A DNA stretch of 64,000 nt from Lingula anatina (taxonomy: Eukaryota > Brachiopoda > Lingulata > Lingulida > Lingulidae): the NCBI RefSeq assembly GCF_001039355.2, contig NW_019775651.1:95337-159336 (forward strand), written 5' to 3'. Made by a program: the position numbers and the translations under genes. This document shows positions 44,941-56,600 of the stretch, piece after piece. A model generated the notes under the pieces. The model saw only the letters and a program-made list of their open reading frames with translations, did no database searches and had not been told where the DNA came from. Numbering within the stretch: position 1 is the stretch's first letter; every line of letters starts with the position of its first letter.

Positions 44941-47900
44941 ATGAATGAAGACGAAGAACAAGTGACTGCAGAAGCAGGCACTTCTGCCACTGGAGTAAAC
45001 AAATTTGGTAACACCAACGTTTATATAATTCAGACTTTTTCAAAAACTATTGACTTAAAACCCCAAGTCAGTTAAGTGCATGACTTCTTGGATGAGGTGT
45101 AACATCATACAAAAATAGATCAATTCTTTAAAATGACACCCCCTAAAAGACACACTTACACGGGTAAATGGAACAGCTTACACCAGAAAACAGCTGTTGA
45201 GTTGATTTTGGTTTAATTTGTAAATGTATTCAGTCAATGCAGAATATGTAACAGATATTCCTTGTTGTTATCTACAGGTGAGTGTCCTTCAAGACCAGAC
45301 TTTCTTGACATTCCTACACAGTGTGCAGTCAAGAGGGACGGAATCCAGGCATCTAATGTCTCAACAGACCCAGGAGGATCACAGCTTGCTGATCTTGAGG
45401 ATCATGCCATCCTCTTGGAGGATATGGAGGATTCTCAGAATGTACTCAACATGACCAATGAAGACATACTACTTGATGCAGGGTATGATCAAAGTATTTC
45501 AAAACTACCCTCAGCCACCTTGAACAATAACAGCCTTGACCCTGACTCTAACAAGGTCAAGGTTACCAGAGTTATTGATCATGATGGCATGCTTTTAGAT
45601 GAAGGTGCTCATAACATAAGACGTAACAGCGATACACTGCCTTCTCGTCTTAGCTCATCCTGTACTTTCACCAGCAAATGGTCAGACAGCACGCAAGAAG
45701 CGGTGAAATATCCTCAGGTAGAGAGGCAATGGAGCCTGGATCACAATTTCCTGGTTACACAGAACTGGGCAACATTCAGAGAGGGTGATCTGCCAGCAGG
45801 GGGCAGCAGGTGTCACCCTCAGCAAGAAGGGCTATATCATAGTTCTCCCAGAAGTATGTCAATGCTTGAGTATTTCTCTAGTAGTCCTAGTGACAGTAGT
45901 TTGAAGGAGTGCTGGGCATATCCCAGGGTAAAAATGAGCAGTAGTGCAAATTACCTTCGTAGTGAAATCCAGAAAATAGCAGCTGATTCCACAACTCAGG
46001 ATGGTAAATTGGTGCATAAATTGGAAAAAGACTGCCAGCCTTTTGAGAAACAGTCTATTGAATTAGATCAGGAACAGGGTGAAGGCCATTCTGTACAACA
46101 GTCTAGTTCTGTATTTAGCCAAGAAAACATTCCTGTCAAGGTTGAAGGTCAGGTGCAAGGTCACATAGTCCCAGGTGAAGGTGAAGGTCAAGGTAATAAC
46201 CAAGAAAGCATTTCCTCTTCCACCCAGGTTGCCCCAAACCTACATATCACCAATTCAAATGAAACAATTGGTACAAAAACTGAAGTAGATGGTGCTATTT
46301 GTGATTCAGATGAAACCCCAATTGATACAGTTAAACCTATGTCTATATCTGACTTACCTGTTGAGATTATGCACCACATTTTGTCATACCTGACTCCCAG
46401 GGAGCTCTGTAGGTATGTGTCCCCAGTGTGCAGGCAATGGCATGCTCTGTCGCGAGATCCTGCGCTGTGGAAGGTGCTACAGTTTGAATACAGTGACCAG
46501 ATTTCCACAGAATCCCTGTGCATTTGCTTCCAGTATGCCACTCTCCTCAGGCACCTGTCTCTCCATGGGCGCCAACAGCTCAACTATGCTGAGATAAAAG
46601 CACTGGCAGATAGCTGCAGCCATCTCCATACAATTAACCTTGGTTTCTGTGACTCTGTCAACTATGGAATTATTGCCACTCTGGTGAGAGGCTGCAGAGA
46701 GTTGGAGGTGGTCAATGTGGAAGGTGAGGCAAATATTTTATCCTTGATCTTGTCTCATTTTTGATTACTGTTTTAACAAATTTTAAAAGATATTATATAA
46801 TTCCAGAGTTAATATATTGAAAAAAATCTGTTTTCCTCCAAGGTTACTTTTTCACCAATATTTTGAGAATCTGAAGTGAAATGACAACTTTCTGAACAGG
46901 GGATTCTCATAGGCACTGCACTTTTTCCAAAGGCAAAATTAATATCCCTTAGGATAGCCTAGGGGAAAAATAATAATCACACAAGTTGTTATTATTCATT
47001 CCCAGTTACTGAATGTACAATTGTTAACATACATTAATGTATACATTTATTTCCAGGTTGTACCCTCATTGATCACCAGTGTATCCAGAAGCTGTGTGAG
47101 CTGCCATCTTTGTGCTCTGTGAACCTCTCCCACTGCACGGGGCTGCAGGATGACAGCATTGAACACATGGCTAGGAACATTAAGAGCCTGTTCTCACTCA
47201 ATATTGATGGAATATCCTGGGTCACTGATGAGTTAGTATTGAGCCATTAAAGCAGATATGTTTGTGCTGTGATAATGGGCCCACCTTTGTATAATTTTAT
47301 TTTTAAAATGAAAGGCTGCCAAGATTGACGTTTCTGGAAGTGAAATGTTTGAAATATGATTCTGTACATGCAGAAATTCTACTTAGCATCCATATGAGAC
47401 TGGCCTTGGAGGAAACATTGCAAACACTGAGTATCTAAGTACATATTATTTGGCTGAATTCATCATTATAGTATTGGTCACAATTCATAGCTGACTTTTA
47501 AAGTCAGACAAATCCATTACATCCCTTAGGAAAATTGTATTCCCTTTTTATGCAGAGTCAGCTTACTTGCATAAAAACATGAAACAGCCTACACATTATA
47601 TACATATGCATGTTACATGTCATTGATTGGGAAGCAAACATCAGTGAATTGCAGGAAAGGATGTCATAATTTAAAATATGATTTTCTGTTTTTTAGTGCC
47701 ATTAGTGTGTTAGTATCCCACCAGGGGCAGCACCTGCGCCAGCTTTGTGTTGATGGGGCGGAGCTGAGTGATGACAGTTTGGCAGAGATCAGCAAGTGCA
47801 AACTCCTGGAAAAGTTCAGCATTTCTTTCGCTGAGCTTGTCACTGATGTAGGGGTGCAGCATTTAAAGGTGAAAACACAAGTGACTTAAAATTTCTTCCA

Positions 47901-50900
47901 CAGAGGAGTTGTTTTGTGTTTTGTTGATACTTTTTTCAAAACCTTGTATTGGATTGCAGGAATTAGTGGGTTTTGATATATTTTTATGGTGTATTATTTA
48001 AAGACTAAAACAATGAATATAATTATTGTGAAAATTCACTTTTTTAAAATGAAAAGCAAATTGTATAACCCACAGCTTGCATGTTCATGTTGCATTTTCA
48101 AGTATCTTAAAAAATATAACTGTAATGGTGGTTAACTTTATGCCACTGCTTAACTTACATAGAAATCATTATCTTTGAGTACGAAGGGGAAAAGTGTTTG
48201 AAATTTTACAGAAACTGAGCAACCTTACCTCTCTGAGATTAAAGAAAGGGAATCAGCTGACAAATGATGGCATAAAGTGTCTGTTTGGAGGGGAGGAGCT
48301 TAGTAACCTGCATTTACTGGACCTGACTGAGTGTTCAGAGTTGGAAGATGATGGGGTACAGCAACTGGTAGAGTGGTAAGCTTATACTGCCTGTCCTAAA
48401 TATTTTTTAGCCAACTGCTTTATTCTGGAACTTGGGAACTAATTTTTTGGGCCTTAGGGAGAAAAAGTGACCAGGAACTGATTATATACAGATTTTTTTA
48501 CTGTTCGTGGATTTGTTTTATTTGATATCTCCTGTGGGTGAGGATTAGATTTATCATATGAGATTACATTATGGGATATCTCTTCTTTAGCTGGTATTAA
48601 GTAATATAATTAATGAAATTCCTATCTTATTTATCATATGAGATTACATTATTTAATATCTCTGCTTTAGCTGATATTAAGTACTATAATTCATGAAATT
48701 TTTGTCTAAAATATTTCAGTTGTGGGAGCAGTCTTGAATACCTGGCCCTGTGCTGGTGTTGGAACATCACAGACCATGGGTTAGCCAGCATAGTGGACAA
48801 ATGCAGGTATGTATTTGAGAGGGGACCGTTTATGTGAAAGAAAAGAAAAGAGATAAAAGCTTTCTGGCATAAATCAATATCTTTTCATTTAATTTTTATG
48901 CCTTTTTTGTCACATATTTGCATAAAAATAAAAAAAACATGATGATAAAATACATTTGATCTTATTAGTTAAGTGATTGCCATAACAGGCATATTGTTTA
49001 GTTGTCTTCTGCTGTTTAGCCACCTTCAGTTTATGGATCTGCTGGGCTTGGACAAGATTCAAGGAATCTCTTTAGAAAGGATCCCAGGCTGTTTACCACA
49101 CTTAAAATTCATGGATTTGAGGCAGTGTGGTGCTGTAAGTTATGGTCATCAATAATTTATGATGTAGGCTTGGGCTTACTCTAGCATGTAAAAATAATAC
49201 AAAGTTGGCCAATAGTCAGCAATTTTTTCTCTGAAAAATGGGACAAGATCTTAATTATTTTCTGCCAATATGTTATGTTCTTGTCCTTAATTTGAATTCT
49301 ACTTTTTGGCAAAAAAAGTATGCTAGAAAAAGCCCAAGTTGATTTTAATCATTGTTGAATCGTTATTTTTTCATTCATCTTACAAAACCTAACTTATTTT
49401 GTGTGTTTATTATTTAATTTGATAGGAATCTTAAGCGTTTAGAATTGGTTGGCATGAAAGTAATCCGGGGAGACTGCTTGGGACAGGTGCCCGTCAAGGT
49501 ACCCAAACTGGTTTATCTGGACCTCAAAGCTTGCAATGGGGTATGTTTAAAAATTGTATATTAAGAATAGGTTTGACTGAGGGTTCGTTTACTATGAAAC
49601 TCTGTACTTGGTGGTTTGAACTAACTCCACGGGGACTCTTGCTGAATGCAATCAGATTGACACACCTCCTCCTGACATTGACAAGAATACAGAAAAGCTG
49701 GTGATTATATAAAGTATGTTGAGAACAGCAGAAAGTATGTTAATCTGATTGCATTCAGCGAGTCTCCTCAGAGTTAGTCCAAACTACCTAGTACGATAGA
49801 TTCATTGTGAACGCACCCTTAGACTACACACTAGCTCCATGACATACCATGCTGATGCTGGACATGGCACTGAAAGTCACAGACACCACTCGGGCCTCAA
49901 TGACACTGGCCGAACAATAGTCTACAATATGCCAGTTTTACTTCTATGAGTACCTGATCATCTTTTAAGATATTTTGGGTCACTTTAATTTGTCCCATTA
50001 ACCTTTAAGATATTGGTCTTGAACACTGTAACCAACAGTCCCTCTTATAAGAATTTTTTCACTGGATCTTATGTAGTAATACTAAAAGAAAGGTTAATTT
50101 TGTACAGTTCCTTAGGATTATCTTCTTGGCTTGATAACTGTTTCAGGTAGCTACTCTGTTGACTTGATTTCATGTGCAATTAACAGTTGTCAAACAGAAT
50201 AGGTGTACTATACAACATGGAACTTACTAAATTAGTAAAGAGTCACACTGACTGTTCCCTTGCAGATTTGTGATCAAGTATTGATAGAAGTTTTAAAGAA
50301 GAAACGAAACTTAATAGCTGTCAATTGTTATGGGGATATATTCTGCACACATGAAAACTGTATCCTGACTGGGTGTTCCCTTGATGCCAGATAAACCCTG
50401 GTATGTCCTGTGATGTATTATATTATTATATTTTTCATTACAACTAGTCCTAGAGCTGGAGGGAAAGGGGGGGGGGGGCAGCTTTTTTAATTTTCAAATT
50501 TCCTTATAATATTGTGCACATCTGAATTTAAGAGGCATTTGATTGGAGTTTACCACCAGTGATGAATGTTAGATGGGTCAGTTGCAGTATTTAATCAAAG
50601 TTGAGAACGTGACACCCAGTTACAAGGTTTAGTGGGTCTGTTAGCTATGTTTTATGCCCTTATATGATATTGAGGTAAGGTTCAAACAAGTTTGCAGATA
50701 ATTAAGAGCTCAACCTACTTGGCTGTCCAAGCAGACTCCCTGGTCTTTAGTGTTGTATTGGGCTAAGTAAAAAGATGGCCATTGACACAAAAAGGAAAAC
50801 TGCACTTGTCCTTCTACGAAATATGAGCATAAATAAATATTTTATTGAATGTGTTACTTGTTCAACCTAAATTGTGCTCGATTTTAAAAATATTTTTGAG

Positions 50901-51148
50901 TAACTGGAATGAAATTGCTTTCATGTCTTTTCATTATTTTAAAATTATTATTGTTATCATTATTGTTACAATTATTGACATGATATCATGGGTCTACCTA
51001 TCTTTATTTGTACATTTTTGTCAAAATTCTTTTCTTTCAGATTGAGGATGAACTTATTGTGGGTGTGATCAAGAAGAAGCCAGACTTAGTGGCTGTCAAT
51101 TACTATGGAGAAGAGTTCAGTTCTGAGGCCAGGTGGGATTTGTGCTAA
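44941..51148 (+). CDS. F-box/leucine-rich-repeat protein with alternative last exons
   Basis: Likely SCF ubiquitin-ligase substrate receptor. Exons: 44941-45007, 45278-46723, 47057-47231, 47697-47868, 48212-48375, 48720-48806, 49020-49134, 49426-49540, then either 50266-50394 or 51041-51148. The first 375 or so residues are acidic and Ser/Gln-rich without a known fold. The F-box follows (ISDLPVEIMHHILSYLTPRE, then VCRQWHALSRDPALWKVL). Next come cysteine-type LRRs such as SCSHLHTINLGFCDSVNY, LCSVNLSHCTGLQDDSIEHM, LHLLDLTECSELEDDGVQQL and LEYLALCWCWNITDHGLASI. Junction 49134/49426 lacks two bases to keep frame: a short exon of about 41 nt is probably missing. Polyadenylation signals AATAAA at 50832 and 51873 suit the two endings. 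I do not assign an FBXL number. Confidence 0.85.
49581..49818. mobile_element. MITE in F-box gene intron
   Basis: About 238 bp with inverted arms of roughly 85 bp. Left GGGTTCGTTTACTATGAA then ACTAACTCCACGGGGACTC and GCTGAATGCAATCAGATT. The right side is their reverse complement, ending ATTGTGAACGCACCC. It belongs to the family found at 15170 and 23820. Confidence 0.8.
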
Positions 51149-53619
51149 TATAACTGAGAATACAGGCTCACTAGAGCTTCACGATTACAGGAAACAGCGT
51201 TATGGAGGCCCTCATGTCATTTTATATCCCGATATGCAGAGGCTGAAATGCATGGTGACAGAAATGTGACAAAATTTGCATCTGCTTTTGGTTATGAAAG
51301 ATATTTTTGAGGACCTTTGTTGACATTTATTATTATAGTAAATATTCATTGGACTGTACATTTCCATTGAGTCAAGATACCAGTAAGGAGTTATTTGACA
51401 TTTACATCACAAGTGATGAAGCTAAGTTGGTCAACTGCTTAGTAAGGAGTCATGTTCTAAATTCACAGTTTGCCTTATCAATAAAGTGCAATGACAACAA
51501 CATCTCATTTAAGTTTTTTAAATTGCCCAGGAGAGATTTTGAGCTAAAAACCTGGATCACTGCCATTACCCTTCAATCAGTTAATTGACTTAAGTCGAAC
51601 AAATCCTGCTAAAGTCACTGTAACAGTTGCGGAGAAAGGAAAGGATTATATGTTTAGACCACCTTGGAGTGGTGACCATGCATTTGACTTGAGGAAAAGA
51701 CTTGTTCTCCATTTGCCTTCAGAGATTATTCAGGAAAGACAAGTAGCCAGTAGAATGTGATTAGTAAAATTGTAACTGGTGATAAGTAAACTGCCAAGGA
51801 GAATAGTTCATCTTGTGTTGCTTGTCTTAAATACTGTTTAGCATTTGTTGTATTTTTATTTAAGGACATGGGAATAAAATTTTTGAGGCAGTAAACAACA
51901 TGGCAGAATTGTGCCTCACATCAGTTGTGGACTTGTGACAGTATGGGTTTTTTGACTTCTTAAACATTGATGATTTTCTAAGACAGTCTGATCTATCTTG
52001 TCCATCCACTTACTTTATATATTAAAAATAATTAACTTGTATTTCATTTTAATTGCTGTTCTTAAGATGAGCATTTCCTCAATCTCCATAGTCTACTGAC
52101 CCGAAAAGAATAAAGAGACTGCTTGAAAAAGTAAAACTACAACTTCAAAATTTTTACTTTTCCAACCAAAACTTGCAACTTTATTATCAACATAAATACA
52201 GTGAAATTCTCCAAAGTGAGAGGAAATCCCACCTGTGACTAGTTTGACATGTAATTTCAAAATAATGCACTGCTTTTTTAAAAACCAGTACATCCAAAAT
52301 AAAGGCTGCCAAAATTATTATTTTCAGCTTCTTTTTCTTGAAGTCTCTACATAGCACCAGTTACAGAAAAACTAAATATCTTGTCAAGCTATGACAACAA
52401 GCTACACTAAACTGCAGAACATGAAACTTTCTAATAAAACTACAATGCCATCAGGCACTACATATACTTCCATGACACAAACAAAAAAATGTAAAAATCC
52501 ATTGGTCTTTTTCACTGATTACAATTGCAATGGGGGTAGAAAGTATTTAACTTGTATTACAACAGTTGTGAAGTTCTAGTGTGGACGGTGCAGCAAACCC
52601 TGAGGATTATATGGGACGGTCCAGTTTCATGAAGGAACTTTAGACCAGATGTGGTCCGAACTTTTCAACCAAACTTTTGGTCCATTTCTGTTCAGGATAA
52701 ATCTGAAGTAGTCCATGTATAACAGCAGAATAACTACTGGTTTTAAACAGAAGCAATTTCCTTTCCTTTTATGAAAGGGACACCTTATCATACTTGAATG
52801 TACTCCTACAGCTTTACCTTCAGGTGAATAGATTTTAAAAATTTTGACCAGAAAGTTCTGTCCATCCTTTGATCAAAACTTGCTAAAGTAACAGGCCCTT
52901 GTATTGCAGTAAATAATGTTACAACAAATCTGTAAAGGATGTTACAGCAAATTCTGAGGGATACTTTAACAAGGGCAAATTAATTGAGTTGTAACCAAGA
53001 CTCTTAATACCTCTGGTTACAGATCTGTTCCATGCCAGCTTTTTCATTTTCAAATCTTCATAACATATATATAGATATTGTGGTTCTGCAGTTGTAGAAT
53101 GGCGCATGACAAAACCAATAAGGCACAACTTACATGTGTAATTGGTACACTAAACTTAAATCCAATGTTGTTATACTTTAGCTGTGGCAAGCAGGGATGT
53201 ATGGACATTTGAAAATGAAGCAGCTGCATGGTCTGCAGCAGCTCTGTCACTAAGGCATAGTTTTTTATTATGTTGTATATAAACAGTACTCCACACTGCA
53301 AAAAATACTGTGATAGAAATATGGTCTACAATAGTATTGCATAGCTATATTGCAGACAGAATGGTGTCCGTAAATTAAAAAAATATATTATACAAAATTA
53401 GAATACTGCAAGATGTCTTATATGATGGAAACCAAGTTTGCATGCCTTATTTGAATGGCGTTTGTAAATAAATACCTAAAAATAAATTCTCTAATGTATG
53501 AAAGAGTATACTACATACATTGTGGAGTATACTACATATATTGTCCTGAGTATTTAAGATGGAAAATGAAGAACCAGTAATGATCGCATAATGCCTGAGG
53601 AAAAAAAAAAAAAAACAGT
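51149..53619. other. Convergent 3' region between F-box gene and EXD1
   Basis: Probably 3'UTRs of both genes. A 93-codon open frame at 51307-51588 has no recognisable domain or splice context. Nothing else supported. Confidence 0.5.
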
Positions 53620-56600
53620 TCAGTCTATTTGTAAGTAGTGTGCCCGTCCCTTGCCATACACTTTGGCCATCCTTGGTACCCCAGATGGAACATGAACCTC
53701 CTCAGAACTGGTCCCACCCTCCCTGGCTCCTTGCAACAGGCATCCACCAGTGCTGTCTCCTCGGGGACCATCACCACCACTCCCTGCACCAGTGTAATGA
53801 CAATTATACACTGGTGAATCATTTCCATTGAGTGGACTCGTGAGTTTCCCTGGCTTAGAAAACCTTGTATTTGGTCTTATGGGGAGGTTGTTCATTCTTT
53901 GAATCTCTGGTGGACTGACAGCAAAACTGTCTGTCAATGAGTCCTGTTGGTGTCCAGTGTCACTAGTGCCAGGGTCTACTGTTAAGGGTCCATCAAAAGC
54001 AATGTCTCTCTGGGGATTCTGCTTGGATGGGTGAGATTTGCTCTGCATCTGCAAAACTCTTAGGAGGAGATTCTCATTGGGACTGTCAATGGTTTCTGGC
54101 ATCTTTCTTGCTATTCTATTTTCTTGAGGTGTAAGTGAAACCACAGGGGTTTCTGAGAGTTCAGACAAATGTGAAGCAGTAACTGGAGATGTGAAGGGGA
54201 TTTTGTATTTGCTCCTCCCTCTTGGCACTGTTGCTCCCTCATTTGAAATCCCAGCATGCACTGTGCTCCCACTTCCTGAATATCTGTGCTGGACAGCTGC
54301 GTCTAGTGTCTTTTGGACTTCAGACAGATCTGAACTTGGAACACCAAATGTAATGCTTCGACTGTCCAAGGGAAACAGTGCATGCTCTCTTGAGCTGGAA
54401 CTTCCACTGTCCTTTGCATAAGCACCCCCAGGTTTCCAATTATCGTTTTCTGAGCAACTAGAGTCACTTTCCCCTGCACTTGAAAACTTCCTGTTAGCAG
54501 TCCTGCCACGGCTAGTTCTCCCTGGGGAATCTTGACTCTGCATTAGTCCTGCTGGTTTGAACACTAAAGGCTTGGTAGGAAGAGGAACAAAATTAGCAGG
54601 TGGCACTTGAGGAGAATTTTGTCCAGTAAAAGGCTGTGTTGGTTTTGATTCATTCCTCTCCTTCACAACATAATTTAAAGCTGGTGAGGAGCACAGATTG
54701 TCAGGTGACTCAGAAGATATCAAAGTTTCCTCTGCAGGTAAAGAGTACTGTAAGTCATGCTGTAAGTAAGTTGGCTCTGTTGCTATGGACGATGGAAATA
54801 CTGAGCTAGTCGGCTGTCCAGACAGCAACTTTGCGCTGGTCATCTTAGTCTTAACTATTTGTTCTGGTGATGAATGCCCACTGGTCACCTGTCCAGTTGG
54901 TGACCTTGAACTTGTCACCTGTCCAGTTGGTGACCTTGAACTTGTCACCTGGCCAGTTGGTGACCTTGAACTTGTCACCTGACCAGTGGGTGACCTTGAA
55001 CTTGTCACCTGACCAGTGGGTGACCTTGAACTGGTCACCTGTCCAGGTGCTGACTTAAATGTACTGGACAATGGTGCTCTTGCTTGAAGTGGCCCACTGT
55101 CTGCTGGTCGACCTGGAGAAGATTAGACACTGCTGGATACTGAGGTCTTGGACAAAGAACCTACATATTATTTTTCAAGATTTAATCATTTTGTTGGTAA
55201 CAAGTCTTCAAGATTTATCTTTTATCAAAGTTAGAACAATCTTTTGACTTTTACAAGTTCAGTTTCGACCCAAAGCCTAAAATAAATTCTGTTTTCAAAA
55301 ATAAAACTTATTATATAAAACAACAATATTTTCACTATAATGTCATTTCTTATTAGTTAATATATCTTACTTAAAAAGATTCTGAGGAAAACATTTACAG
55401 AGATACTGTCAACAAAAGTGACCTTATTTTTAAACCCCGGTTACAGAAAATAAATTTTTTTTTTCTCTTCTACACCAATTTTTATACCTCTTCCACTGCT
55501 CTGAGCATGCCAAATACTTGAATGGCTGTATACCATGTAGCTGTCACGGACACCACTACAGTTTTCACGGAAACCCTGGGAATTATAATCTCCCTCACGT
55601 ATTTTCCCCCTTGGGTAGCGCTCCAGTCTCCTTGGAATATGCTGAAAACTTTGGGGAAGCCTGTGAATTTCAGCCTGGAAGGCAATGGGAAGATGTGTTC
55701 TAATCAGAAGATGGGCAAACTGTAGGAGATTTTTATTCTGTCAGAGATTTTTTATAGAAAACCACCTTTTTCATCTTTAACCACAAACACACACACAAAT
55801 AGGTTTTCTGAACTGAGATTTTTAATTTAAGAGAAAAATCAAAATTTGTGATCAATATGTATAGCAAGTTAATTTTTATCCTCTGTCCGCAATTATACTA
55901 GTCTAATCACCAAGTTAGATTCAGTGACTATAGATGGTGATACTGACACTTGCCCTGTCTCTAAACTCACCCATGCCTTGGACGCCTTATCATCATCTGC
56001 ATCTCTCAACACACTGAGAAAGAGGTCTACTCCAGCAACAAACTCGCCTAACATGCGCTCCATCAGTACTTTGCGCAGATCCCGTAGGTACAAGACATTC
56101 CTGACTGCTATGTCCAGCAGGTACTCTGGACAGGGTCTCTTGGCCCACACCTGAAGGTCTTCCTACAGGATGGAAAGGACTCGATATGTACTGGCTTTGT
56201 CTTTTATAGTATTCCATTTCATATGTCCTGTGTTATACTTTTTTACCCTTTTATTTACTTTTAATAGTTACTTATCTTACACCCTGATGCTGGTGGAGAA
56301 TTCAGATTAACTAAGTTTATGGAAAACCTCATAGAGATCAATCAATTGTTTCAAACTGAAGTTGGCAAAATTTTCTTAAGATTCATCAATGGTACTAATT
56401 TTAACAGACAACGGTCCTTGATACCCCAAAAATTTGTCAAGCTGTGGACGAAAAAGAAATAAGTGCAGTAAAAGTAAAATGCTCACAGGAGTTTTTATTT
56501 CAAGTGGTAACCAAACATATAAATATTATATAATGAAAATAACCATGGGCTGCTCCAACCAACCTTTTTACAGTGTTCCCGCACCATGGCAGGACTTATT

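Noticed and set aside
51307-51588. 93-codon plus-strand frame after the F-box gene
   Set aside because: Lies in the probable 3'UTR. No recognisable domain and no acceptor joined to the LRR frame.
54785-55058. Plus-strand frames rich in LVTCPVGDLE repeats
   Set aside because: Antisense shadow of the EXD1 30-bp coding repeat.
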